Shown here: one piece after another, positions 11,064 to 21,579 of the stretch
How positions within the stretch are numbered: position 1 is the first letter of the stretch
Layout: each line of letters opens with the position of its first letter
From: Girardinichthys multiradiatus
Taxonomy: Eukaryota > Chordata > Actinopteri > Cyprinodontiformes > Goodeidae
Length of the DNA: 64,000 nucleotides
Direction: 5' to 3'
Assembly (NCBI RefSeq): GCF_021462225.1
Contig: NC_061800.1
Location: forward strand, 682,001-746,000
The notes under the pieces: generated by a model
The model's database searches: none
Told to the model about the DNA's origin: nothing
The model's input: the letters and a program-made list of their open reading frames with translations, nothing else
Program-made: the position numbers and the translations under genes

Positions 11064-11265
11064 TATGGCACGCCTCACTTTTCAGTTTTTTATTTGTTAA
11101 AAAAGTTTGACACATCCAATCAATTTCATTCCACTTCACGATTGTGTCCCACTTGTTGTTGATTCTTCACAAAAAATTTGAATTTTATATCTTTATGTTT
11201 GAAGCCTGAAATGTGGCAAGAGTTTGAAAAGTTCAAGGGCGCGAGTACTTTCGTAAGTCACTGTA

Positions 11266-11975
11266 GATACCGGTTGGTCTGTGTGGATGGATATTCAGGA
11301 TGGCCTTAGGCATGGCTCACAAGAAAGGAAGACAGTAAGTATGTGGTCAAATGTTTAATTAATCATTACATTCCCAGACATGGCTCCCGGAAAAGATAAG
11401 ATCTGAGAATGGAAATTATTTCAGGAACAAGGATCTACAACAGGTGGAGCAAATGTTGGGACTGAAACATGCTTTCGGTACGGTATATCATCCTCAGTCA
11501 CAGGTTGAAAGAATGAACCAAACATTGAAAACAAAATTGGCTAACATCTGTGCACAGACCAAATTAAATTGAGTGGATGCTTTGCCAGTGGCTTTAATGT
11601 CTGTCAGGATGTCTGTTAATCAGTCCACAGGTTACACCCCACATGAACTACAGACTGGGACCAGCACAGCGGATACCAGGACAAACAGGTGAATCTGCAC
11701 AATTATCTTCTAACACATTCTTTAATGAGTTGCAGACACTTGCGGCAGAATTCTCCAGAGGACCTGAGGAAACAAGAGGCTCCCCTGTGGTACCAGGAGT
11801 CAACTGGGTCTGGCTTAGGGTCATCAAGCAGAAGTGGCAGGAACCCAGATTCACAGGCCCGTTCCAAGTTCCAAGAAAGAACATCTCATGCGGTTCGTCT
11901 GAGAGGAAAAGGAGAAATCTGGTATCATTGGAGCCAGTGTGCACCAGCTTGGTTTTCAAGAGGATTTATCCACTA
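11266..11975 (+). pseudogene. ERV pol remnant: integrase core and C-terminal domain
   Basis: The integrase resumes right after the family-A transposon with VDGYSGWP-type core sequence. The middle catalytic motif, normally SDNG, reads RSENG (about 11,400), an Asp-to-Glu change. The third catalytic block, with YHPQSQG and a following Glu, is at about 11,485-11,515. An in-frame TGA lies near 11,570 where LNW would be expected. The C-terminal SH3-like region is recognisable from about 11,800 (VWLRVIKQKWQEPRFTGPF) and changes frame near 11,880. Defective. Confidence 0.8.
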
Positions 11976-12171
11976 CAAGGAGTCATTCGATTCAACTAAT
12001 CAACAGATAAATTCAGGACTGGGAATTGGAACATATGTGACTCTAGATTTTGATCATGTGATCATTGAATGTGGTGTCTTTTCTGTCAATTCATCTTTGG
12101 AGCATTGGTTTTGCTATTGTTGTTTTATGTACCATACTTGATGTATTGTTAGAATTAATCTTGTTTCTTCT

Positions 12172-13168
12172 ATGGCCAAAGGACATGAAATAGAAACCCC
12201 TGTGGTTCAAATAGACTATAACACCTTAACCCTGGAAGATGTTATCCAAGGGGCTCTGGGATTTATAGAGTCCAATTTGCGGTTAACGTGGATGGCTCAG
12301 ACAGCACGTGAGTCGGCCATGAGCAATTGTATTGCATGTGCGGCGGCTAGACCCACTCTGGTCACTGTACCTGCTCCCATATATGAGAACGCGGATCCAC
12401 TAGGATTTAAATGCATGATTCTGTTAACTCATGGTAAAGAAAACCCTGCATGTCATACCTTAGCAAAGGTGTTTCCAGTTATTAGCAATAGCTCACTGGT
12501 AGGCCCTTTTTCTCCTAAGTGTGAGAGATATGATTATCCCTGTTTCAATTTTACAGGGGTTACTGAAGAACCACAGTTAAAATTGGGAATTGTCTCTCCA
12601 TCATGGTGCAACAAAACTTACCCAGCCGGCACTGCAGGACACTGGGCCCGATATGGTTTATATTACTATTGTGGTGGAAGTATTTTATTAGCCCAAATTA
12701 CCCCTAGGGCAGTAGGAAGCTGTTGCTATGGTGCGGCTAGTGGCTCCCTTACTGCTGTGGGGGGAGAAATCACCACATGGAGGAATGGTGAGGAAGACCA
12801 GATCCTTTGATCTTATGGACAGCTCATTAACTTATATTGATGCAATTGGTATTCCACGTGGAGCTCCAGAACAATTTAAATTAGTTGATCAAGTGGCAGC
12901 TGGGTTTGAAAATTTACCGGTAATTTCAGCAGTTTTTCCTGTAACCCCAAATAAAAATGTAGACAGGATCAATTACATACATTACAATGTCTTAAGGTTG
13001 GCAAATCTGACACGAGATGCGGTTGAAGGATTGTCAGAACAGTTGGCGCCTACTTCTCTTATGGCTTTGCAGAATAGATTGGCTCTGGACATGTTGTTGG
13101 CTGAAAAGGGGGTGTGTGTACACTATTTGGTGACAGGTGCTCCAATTCTGCTCCTGATGGTTCAATGA
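12172..13168 (+). pseudogene. ERV env remnant, copy 1
   Basis: The first half (12,172-12,810) is surface-subunit-like, cysteine-rich and with several N-X-S/T sites; one recognisable block is NCIACAAARP. A frameshift around 12,730-12,830 separates it from the transmembrane-subunit part in another frame (to 13,168), which contains YIDAIGIPRG and LQNRLALDMLLAEKG. The latter is the region just before the disulfide loop in gammaretrovirus-type Env. The frame breaks at that loop, and the membrane anchor, polypurine tract and U3 are deleted. Copy 2 at 48,848-49,333 retains the missing transmembrane part. Non-functional relic. Confidence 0.82.
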
Positions 13169-13177
13169 TTTGAGCAT

Positions 13178-13473
13178 TAGAAGTCAATGGTATAAAGATG
13201 TTCTGGAACTTGTAATGACAGAGACATCTGGGTAAAGACAGCCATGCTTTGCTGAAATCTGCGATCTCTCTCGGTAAGGCCTTATGTAATTTTCTTTCTT
13301 TGTGTTATTTTGTATATTCATTTTGCATTAGAAATCATTGGACTTATTATCTTCCAAATTAAACATGCATTAATCTTAATTTCCTGCTCTTCATCTGTTC
13401 TATCTCACAACATCCGGACTGGGAGAGGTTGAGGCCGCAAGGATATCAGTGATAGCATTATTTTACCTCAACA
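13178..13473 (+). repeat. Truncated 3' LTR of ERV copy 1
   Basis: It starts mid-LTR (TCAATGGTATAAAGATGTTC) and runs to CTCAACA, matching 5,255-5,683 of the 5' LTR without the L2-tail insertion. The U3 portion is missing because a deletion joined env directly to this point. Confidence 0.85.
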
Positions 13474-13483
13474 TTTTTCACAG

Positions 13484-13545
13484 GTATTCCAAGTCTTTCA
13501 GGTTGGAAGGCCTCCTTGCAAACATCCTAATCTTTACCTCCTTCC
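13484..13545 (+). mobile_element. Possible short Tc1-like fragment
   Basis: TCAGGTTGGAAGGCCTCCTT and the following CATCCTAATCTTTACCTCC resemble an antisense piece of a common fish Tc1-like transposase. The match is recalled and is only about 60 bp long. Confidence 0.35.
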
Positions 13546-14220
13546 CCATTAGAGGTGTTCAAAATCTATACTTCAATGCGCCCACATACAGACATGGATG
13601 ATTCAGACTTCATTAACAAACCTCAAAACTTGATAGTTTTAGTGTTAATTTATGACCTAGTTTTAAGGAATGGTAAAAAAAAAAACGGAACTTGAAAGTG
13701 TGTAAGTGCAGCACCAGGACAGTTTATGTTGAACACATAAAGTCACATACACTGCACCGTCTGCGTCAAAGTGAAAATGAATAGGCCCACAACATATTAA
13801 CTGAGTGTGAAACTTTGGAAATGTTTTAAAACATGAGAAACCATATTGCTTGGTTCCACCCGGTGGTAGAAGTAAAACAGCTGCTGCCGTAAACTGGAGA
13901 CCATGGAGCTAGCTATTTCTAAGCCCCCACTAACTCAGATTAGGAGAAGCTAATTTCAAAGTTCATTGCAATTATTACCATGAAGAACCTGCTAACACAG
14001 AGTGTAATTGGAAATCAGGGTTTTTGCACTTTGGACCTTTGTGTGCATATAACACCCCACCTCGGAGATAGTTCACTCTCCACCATGTACTACAACAACA
14101 CCAAGACAAAGGAATGGGATCACAAGCAGGTATGATAGCTCTAACTTGTGAGGCATGACCAGCAATTGCCTATGAATCATACATCAGCTTACATTTATGA
14201 TGTGTAACAATTAGCATGCA
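13546..14220. other. No gene recognised
   Basis: Spacer between the ERV and the 39-bp minisatellite. No long open frame, RNA gene or familiar repeat seen. Confidence 0.5.
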
Positions 14221-17200
14221 GGGTTCAAAAGCCAGAACGAGGACCAGTTCCTCACTGAACCCCTGTAGACTACGAACAGGAGCTAAGGCGTCGGCGGGAC
14301 CCTCAGTGACGGGATCAGGAGCTGAGGCGTCGCCGAGACCCTCAGTGGCGTGAACAGGAGCTGAGGTGTCGCCGAGACCCTCAGTGGCGTGCGCAGGAGC
14401 TGAGGCGTCGGCGGGACCCTCAGTGACGTGAACAAGAGCTGAGGCGTCGGTGGGACGCTCAGTGACGTGATCAGGAGCTGAGGCGTTGCCGAGACCCTCA
14501 GTGGCGTGAACAGGAGCTGAGGCGTTGGCGGGACCCTCAGTGACGTGATCAAGAGCTGAGGCGTCAGCGGGACCCTCAGTGGCGTGAGCAGGAGCTGAGG
14601 TGTTGCCGAGACCCTCAGTGGCGTGCGCAGGAGCTGAGGCGTTGGCGGGACCCTCAGTGACGTGAACAGGAGCTGAGGCGTCGGCAGGAACCTCAGTGAC
14701 GTGAGCAGGAGCTGAGGCGTCGGCGGGACCCTCAGTGACGTGATCAGGAGCTGAGGCGTTGCCGAGACCCTCAGTGGCGTGAACAGGAGCTGAGGCGTCG
14801 GCGGGACCCTCAGTGACGTGATCAGGAGCTGAGGCGTCGGCGGGACCCTCAGTGACGTGAACAGGAGCTGAGGTGTCGGCGGGACCCTCATTGACGTGAG
14901 CAGGAGCTGAGGCGTCGGCGGGACCCTCAGTGACGTGAACAGGAGCTGAGGTGTCGGCGGGACCCTCATTGACGTGAGCAGGAGCTGAGGCGTCGGCGGG
15001 ACCCTCAGTGACGTGATCAGGAGCTGAGGTGTTGCCGAGACCCTCAGTGGCGTGAACAGGTGCTGAGGCGTCGGCGGGACCCTCAGTGGCGTGAGCAGGA
15101 GCTGAGGTGTCGGCGGAACCGTCAGTGATGTGATCAGGAGCTGAGGCTTCGGCAGGACCCTCAGTGGCGTGAGCAGGAGCTGAGGCGTTGGCGGGACCCT
15201 AAATGGCATGAGCAGGAGCTGAGGCGTTGCCGAGACCCTCAGTGACATGAGCAGGAGCTGAGGCGTTGGCGGGACCCTCAGTGACGTGATCAGGAGCTGA
15301 GGCGTTGCCGAGACCCTCAGTGGCGTGAGCAGAAGCTGAGGCGTTGGCGGCACCCTAAATGGCATGAGCAGGAGCAGAGGCGTCGCCGAGACCCTCATTG
15401 GCGGACGCAGAGGCTGAGGCGTCGCCGAGACCCTCAGTGGCGTGAGCAGAGGCTGAGGCGTCGCCGAGACCCTCAGTGGCGGACGCAGAGGCTGAGGCCT
15501 CGCCGAGACCCTCAGTGGCGTGAGCAGGAGCTGAGGCCTCAGCGGGACCCTCAGTGACGTGAGCAGGAGCTGAGGAGTCGCCGAGACCCTCAGTGGCGTG
15601 AACAGGAGCTGAGGTGTCGCCGAGACCCTCAGTGGCGTGCGCAGGAGCTGGGGCGTCGGCGGGACCCTCAGTGACGTGAACAAGAGCTGAGGCGTCGGCG
15701 GGACGCTCAGTGACGTGATCAGGAGCTGAGGCGTTGCCGAGACCCTCAGTGGCGTGAACAGGAGCTGAGGCGTCGGCGGGACCCTCAGTGACGTGAGCAG
15801 GAGCTGAGGAGTCGCCGAGACCCTCAGTGGCGTGAACAGGAGCTGAGGTGTCGCCGAGACCCTCAGTGGCGTGCGCAGGAGCTGGGGCGTCGGCGGGACC
15901 CTCAGTGACGTGAACAAGAGCTGAGGCGTCGGCGGGACGCTCAGTGACGTGATCAGGAGCTGAGGCGTTGCCGAGACCCTCAGTGGCGTGAACAGGAGCT
16001 GAGGCGTCGGCGGGACCCTCAGTGACGTGATCAAGAGCTGAGGCGTCAGCGGGACCCTCAGTGGCGTGAGCAGGAGCTGAGGCGTTGCCGAGACCCTCAG
16101 TGGCGTGCGCAGGAGCTGAGGCGTTGGCGGGACCCTCAGTGACGTGAACAGGAGCTGAGGCGTCGGCAGGAACCTCAGTGACGTGAGCAGGAGCTGAGGC
16201 GTCGGCGGGACCCTCAGTGACGTGATTAGGAGCTGAGGTGTTGCCGAGACCCTCAGTGGCGTGATCAGGAGCTGAGGCGTCGGCGGGACCCTCAGTGACG
16301 TGAACAGGAGCTGAGGTGTCGGCGGGACCCTAATTGACGTGAGCAGGAGCTGAGGCGTCGGCGGGACCCTCAGTGACGTGATCAGGAGCTGAGGTGTCGC
16401 CGAGACCCTCAGTGGCGTGAACAGGTGCTGAGGCGTTGGCGGGACCCTCAGTGGCGTGAGCAGGAGCTGAGGTGTCGGCAGAACCGTCAGTGACGTGATC
16501 AGGAGCTGAGGCGTCGGCAGGACCCTCAGTGGCGTGAGCAGGAGCTGATGCGTCGGCGGGACCCTCATTGACGTGAGCAGGAGCTGAGGCGTCGGCGGGA
16601 CCCTCAGTGACGTGATCAGGAGCTGAGGTGTCGCCGAGACCCTCAGTGGCGTGAACAGGTGCTGAGGCGTCAGCGGGACCCTCAGTGGCGTGAGCAGGAG
16701 CTAAGGTGTCGGCGGAACCGTCAGTGACGTGATCAGGAGCTGAGGCGTCGGCAGGACCCTCAGTGGCGTGAGCAGGAGCTGAGGCGTTGGCGGGACCCTA
16801 AATGGCATGAGCAGGAGCTGAGGCGTCGCCGAGACCCTCAGTGACGTGAGCAGGAGCTGAGGCGTTGGCGGGACCCTCAGTGACGTGATCAGGAGCGGAG
16901 GCGTTGCCGAGACCCTCAGTGGCGTGAGCAGAAGCTGAGGCGTTGGCGGGACCCTAAATGGCATGAGCAGGAGCTGAGGCGTCGCCGAGACCCTCATTGG
17001 CGGACGCAGAGGCTGAGGCGTCGCCGAGACCCTCAGTGGCGTGAGCAGAGGCTGAGGCGTCGCCGAGACCCTCATTGGCGGACGCAGAGGCTGAGGCCTC
17101 GCCGAGACCCTCAGTGGTGTGAGCAGGAGCTGAAGCCTCGGCGGGACCCTCAGTGACGTGAGCAGGAGCTGAAGCCTCGGCGGGACCCTCAGTGACGTGA

Positions 17201-18253
17201 GCAGGAGCTGAGGCGTCGCCGAGACCCTCAGTGGCGTGAGCAGGAGCTGAGGCGTCGGCGAGACCCTCAGTGGCGTGAGCAGGAGCTGAGGCGTCAGCGG
17301 GACCCTAAGTGGCATGAGCAGGAGCTGAGGCGTCGCCGAGACCCTCAGTGGCGTGAGCAGGAGCTGAAGCCTCGGCGGGACCCTCACTGACGTGAGCAGG
17401 AGCTGAGGCCTTAGCGGGACCCTCAGTGACGTGAGCAGGAGCTGAGGCGTCGCCGAGACCCTCAGTGGCGTGAGCAGGAGCTGAGGCGTCGGCGGGACCC
17501 TAAGTGGCATGAGCAGGAGCTGAGGCGTCGCCGAGACCCTCAGTGGCGGACGCAGAGGCTGAGGCGTCGCCGAGACCCTCAGTGGCGTGAGCAGGAGCTG
17601 AAGCCTCGGCGGGACCCTCAGTGACGTGAGCAGGAGCTGAGGCGTTGGCGGGACCCTCAGTGGCGTGAGCTGGAGCTGAGGCGTCGCCGAGACCCTCAGT
17701 GGCGTGAGCAGGAGCTGAAGCCTCGGCGGGACCCTCAGTGACGTGAGCAGGAGCTGAGGCGTTGGCGGGACCCTCAGTGGCGTGAGCTGGAGCTGAGGCG
17801 TCGCCAAGACCCTCAGTGACGTGAGCAGGAGCTGAGGCGTTGGCGGGACCCTCAGTGGCGTGAGCAGGAGCTGATGCATCTCTGAGACCCTCAGTGGCGT
17901 GAGCAGGAGCTGAGGCGTCGCCGAGACCCTCAGTGGCATGGGCAGAGGCTGAGGCGTCGCCGAGACCCTCAGTGGCGGAAGCAGAGGCTGAGGCGTCGCC
18001 GAGACCCTCAGTGGCGTGAGCAGGAGCTGAAGCCTCGGCGGGACCCTCAGTGACGTGAGCAGGAGCTGAGGCGTTGGCGGGACCCTCAGTGGCGTGAGCA
18101 GGAGCTGAAGCCTCGGCGGGACCCTCAGTGACGTGAGCAGGAGCTGAGGCGTTGGCGGGACCCTCAGTGACGTGAGCAGGAGCTGAGGCGTTGGCGGGAC
18201 CCTCAGTGGCGTGAGCAGGAGCTGAGGCGTTGCCGAGACCCTCAGTGGCGTGG
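14221..18253 (-). repeat. Large 39-bp minisatellite derived from a Gypsy-like retroelement coding repeat
   Basis: About 102 tandem copies of a 39-bp (13-codon) unit of the type GACCCTCAGTGGCGTGAGCA plus GGAGCTGAGGCGTCGCCGA. Long-range periods are exact multiples of 39: 234 bp (variant at 15,572 and 15,806), 1,482 bp (14,547 and 16,029) and 1,599 bp (15,327 and 16,926). The left flank (GGGTTCAAAAGCCAGAAC, then GAACAGGAGCTAAGGCG) matches 57,985-58,040 in the Gypsy-like internal region, where only a few units occur. There the minus-strand frame reads APAHATEGLGDAS-like repeats. In the array that frame has TAG stops wherever GACCCTAA occurs (for example 15,200, 15,353, 16,330, 16,795, 17,306). 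A shifted minus frame (LRVSATPQLLLTP) stays open for 761 and 412 codons, which I regard as incidental. Confidence 0.9.
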
Positions 18254-18266
18254 CCCTAACCCTAAC
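18254..18266. repeat. Two telomere-type repeats
   Basis: CCCTAACCCTAAC sits exactly at the right edge of the 39-bp array. Two units are too few to be called an interstitial telomere with confidence. Confidence 0.4.
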
Positions 18267-18339
18267 AACACGATTATTACTCTGAAAAAGACAATTATAA
18301 AATAATTATAAAATAGGCTTCTTAAGTAAACCAGCCATA

Positions 18340-19553
18340 CAGGTCCTTCTCAAAATATTAGCATATTGTGATAAAGTTCATTATTTTCCATAATGTCATG
18401 ATGAAAATGTAACCATCATATATTTTAGATTCATTGCACACTAACTGAAATATTTCAGGTCTTTTATTGTCTTAATATGGATGATTTTGACATACAGCTC
18501 ATGAAAACCCAAAATTCCTATCTCACAAAATTAGCATATCATTAAAAGGGTCTCTAAACGAGCTATGAACCTAATCATCTGAATCAACGAGTTAACTCTA
18601 AACACCTGCAAAAGATTCCTGAGGCCTTTAAAACTCCCAGCCTGGTTCATCACTCAAAACCCCAATCATGGGTAAGACTGCCGACCTGACTGCTGTCCAG
18701 AAGGCATCTATTGACACCCTCAAGCAAGAGGGTAAGACACAGAAAGAAATTTCTGAACGAATAGGCTGTTCCCAGAGTGCTGTATTAAGGCACCTCAGTG
18801 GGAAGTCTGTGGGAAGGAAAAAGTGTGGCAGAAAACGCTGCACAACGAGAAGAGGTGACCGGACTCTGAGGAAGATTGTGGAGAAGGGCCGATTCCAGAC
18901 CTTGGGGGACCTGCGGAAGCAGTGGACTGAGTCTGGAGTAGAAACATCCAGAGCCACCGTGCACAGGCGTGTGCAGGAAATGGGCTACAGGTGCCGCATT
19001 CCCCAGGTCAAGCCACTTTTGAACCAGAAACAGCGGCAGAAGCGCCTGACCTGGGCTACAGACAAGCAGCACTGGACTGTTGCTCAGTTGCTCAGTGGTC
19101 CAAAGTACTTTTTTCGGATGAAAGCAAATTCTGCATGTCATTCAGAAATCAAGGTGCCAGAGTCTGGAGGAAGACTGGGGAGAAGGAAATGCCAAAATGC
19201 CAGAAGTCCAGTGTCAAGTACCCACAGTCAGTGATGGTCTGGGGTGCCGTGTCAGCTGCTGGTGTTGGTCCACTGTGTTTTATCAAGGGCAGGGTCAATG
19301 CAGCTAGCTATCAGGAGATTTTGGAGCACTTCATGCTTTATTGGTCGGATGAAATATGCTAATTTTGTGAGATAGGAATTTTGGGTTTTCATGAGCTGTA
19401 TGCCAAAATCATCCGTATTAAGACAATAAAAGACCTGAAATATTTCAGTTAGTGCGCAATGAATCTAAAATATATGAATGTTAAATTTTCATCATGACAT
19501 TATGGAAAATAATGAACTTTATCACAATATGCTAATATTTTGAGAAGGACCTG
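18340..19553 (+). mobile_element. Tc1-like family B, copy 2, internally deleted
   Basis: TA-flanked (18,338-18,339 and 19,554-19,555) with both inverted terminal repeats. The transposase C-terminus and 3' region are deleted: CACTTCATGCT at about 19,335 joins TTATTGGTCGGATG. The element is 1,214 bp against 1,610 bp for the full copy at 62,256. Confidence 0.95.
18668..19362 (+). pseudogene. Family-B transposase copy 2, truncated
   Basis: It starts MGKTADLTAVQKASIDTLKQ with an intact DNA-binding half. The same extra TTGCTCAG as in copy 1 (near 19,085) shifts the frame before the first catalytic motif. Downstream, SDESKFCMSF is readable in another frame. The deletion near 19,340 then removes the second Asp and the Glu. 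It cannot catalyse transposition, but the terminal repeats could still be mobilised by another copy's enzyme. Confidence 0.92.
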
Positions 19554-19555
19554 TA

Positions 19556-20329
19556 TTAGGTAGTGCAACATTACTGCTAAACATTACACAATATTTGCAT
19601 TTAATCATATTTGAAATGTATTAATGTTCAACTAGAACTAACAGTGGATAAAAAAGTAAAAACACCCAGTGTTTGTGTGTTGCATACATCATCGATAAGA
19701 GTTTATTATTATAATGATAAACACAATTTATGTCACAATACCTGTTTTTCTCCTAATAACAATAGAAGCTGCAATAGATTGCCATCCCCAGTTGGTATAC
19801 TAGTGGTGTAACAGATTTTAAACTCATGAGAGTTTTTATCTTCATTTCATTTCACTGAGCACCTGCTAATAAAACCTTCCTTTACCCACGCTTTTTGAAA
19901 ACATATTGCAACACGGAAGGTTCAGAAATAGCAAGATTACTAATATCTTATTATTAAGGGTTGTTTGGTTTGCAAATGATACCAAACTAAGTCTGCTTGT
20001 CTCATTTCAAGGCATTTGCAAGACACAGCCTCCTGACTAAACACAGACAACTTGTTTTCTCTGCAGCAAGCCACAGCAACAAAGTTAACAGCAACTTCAG
20101 GTTTGCTTATTCACTATTTAATTCCATTGTGGAGGAAGCTTTTATAGTAGCTAACAGGGTGACCACCTGCAAACAATGGTGACGCACATTGCTAGAGGCA
20201 ACACTGACACTGACAGCTCATGGAAGAGAGAGTCGGGTAGGAAAGAAGAACTTCTGCTCCCATCAACTGTTTAACAATCTGTCAGAGAAAGGTCAGAGGA
20301 AGAAGGCACTTGGTCGTTTCTTTGTAAAA
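19556..20329. other. No gene recognised
   Basis: AT-rich spacer between two Tc1-like elements; only short unsupported open frames. Confidence 0.5.
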
Positions 20330-20331
20330 TA

Positions 20332-21577
20332 CAGGGGTTGGACAATGAAACTGAAACACCTAGTTTTAGACCACAATAATTTATTAGTATGGTGTAGGGC
20401 CTCCTTTTGCGGCCAATACAGCGTCAATTTGTCTTGGGAATGACATATACAAGTTCTGCACAGTGGTCAGAGGGATTTTAAGCCATTCTTCTTGCAGGAT
20501 AGTGGCCAGGTCACTACGTGATACTGGTGGAGGAAAACGTTTCCTGACTCGCTCCTCCAAAACACCCCAAAGTGGCTCAATAATATTTAGATCTGGTGAC
20601 TGCAGGCCATGGGAGATGTTCAACTTCACTTTCATGTTCATCAAACCAATCTTTCAACAGTCTTGCTATGTGTATTGGTGCATTGTCATCCTGATACACG
20701 GCACCGCCTTCAGGATACAATGTTTGAACCATTGGATGCACATGGTCCTCAAGAATGGTTCGGTAGTCCTTAGCAGCCCATCTAGCACAAGTATTGGGCC
20801 AAGGGACTGCCATGATATGGCAGCCCAAACCATCACTGATCCACCACCATGCTTCACTCTGGGCATGCAACAGTCTGGGTGGTACGCTTCTTTGGGTCTT
20901 CTCCACACCGTAACTCTCCCGGATGTGGGGAAAACAGTAAAGGTGGACTCATCAGAGAACAATACATGTTTCACATTGTCCACAGCCCAAGATTTGCGCT
21001 CCTTCCACCATTGAAACCGATGTTTGGCATTGGCATGAGTGACCAAAGGTTTGTCTATAGCAACCCGGCCGTGTATATTGACCCTGTGGAGCTCCTGACG
21101 GACAGTTCTGGTGGAAACAGGAGAGTTGAGGTGTACATTTAATTCAGCCGTGGTTTTATGTTTTTTGGATACAATCCGGGTTAGCACCCGAACATCCCTA
21201 TCAGACAGCTTCCTCTTGCGTCCACAGTTAATCCTGTTGGATGTGGTCCGTCCTTCTTGGTGGTATGCTGACATTACCCTGGATACCGTGGCTCTTGATA
21301 CATCACAAAGACTTGCTGTCTTGGTCACAGATGCGCCAGCAAGACATGCACCAACAATTAGTCCTCTTTTGAACTCTGATATGTCACCCATAATGTTGTG
21401 AGCATTTCAATATTTTGAGCAAAACTGTGCTCTTACCCTGCTAATTGAACGTTCACACTCTGCTCTTACTGGTGCAATGTGCAATCAATGAAGACTGGCT
21501 ACCAGGCTGGTCCAATTTAGCCATGAAACCTCCCACACTAAAATGACAGGTGTTTCAGTTTTATTGTCCAACCCCTG
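20332..21577 (-). mobile_element. Tc1-like transposon, third family (C)
   Basis: The ends CAGGGGTTGGACAATGAAAC and GTTTTATTGTCCAACCCCTG form inverted repeats of about 30 bp. TA lies at 20,330-20,331 and 21,578-21,579. The short terminal repeats and different sequence separate it from families A and B. It is oriented with the transposase on the minus strand. Confidence 0.93.
20384..21391 (-). pseudogene. Family-C Tc1-like transposase, two frameshifts
   Basis: The minus-strand frame starts at 21,391 with MGDISEFKRGLIVGACLAGA and contains a helix-turn-helix DNA-binding half (VTKTASLCDVSRATVSRVM). The first catalytic motif is FSDESTFTVFPTSG. Near 20,790 the frame shifts, apparently through a small deletion in the LDG...AKDYRTI region. 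The second Asp follows in YQDDNAPIHIA. A second shift at about 20,606, after HLPWPA, is explained by two missing bases. The C-terminus then reads SPDLNIIEPLW, with the catalytic Glu, and ends GGPTPY. All catalytic residues survive, but the reading frame does not. Confidence 0.92.
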
Positions 21578-21579
21578 TA

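Larger units (their letters stand above)
8061..11263 (+). mobile_element. Tc1-like transposon family A, itself interrupted by a family-B element
   Basis: The left end CAGTGCCTTGTGAAAGTATT and the right end ...AAGTACTTTCGTAAGTCACTG (given in two overlapping parts) are imperfect inverted repeats of more than 200 bp. TA flanks at 8,059-8,060 and 11,264-11,265 give the TA target duplication typical of Tc1/mariner. The element sits inside the ERV integrase. A complete family-B element (9,492-11,063) is inserted at another TA in its right arm. Without that insert, family A is about 1.63 kb, normal for the group. Confidence 0.93.
4960..13473 (+). mobile_element. Decayed endogenous retrovirus, copy 1
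   Basis: Order on the plus strand: 5' LTR, primer-binding site complementary to a His-type tRNA, leader with splice donor, pol remnants, env remnants, truncated 3' LTR. The outer boundaries are TGTTGAG at 4,960 and CTCAACA at 13,473. TTTT flanks both ends, compatible with a 4-bp target duplication but low in complexity. Gag and protease are essentially absent; a lone Tc1-like end sits where gag should start. The integrase is split by nested Tc1-like elements. Frameshifts, stops and a substituted catalytic residue make it non-functional. The env has gammaretrovirus-type architecture. A second copy lies antisense at 47,968-49,333. Confidence 0.85.

Noticed and set aside
14283..17939. Proteins of 761 and 412 residues
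   Set aside because: They are translations of the 39-bp minisatellite in a phase that differs from the retroelement's own frame; no start context, domain or splice structure.
14221..18253. CRISPR-like regularly spaced repeat
   Set aside because: Units are contiguous with no unique spacers, and the genome is vertebrate.
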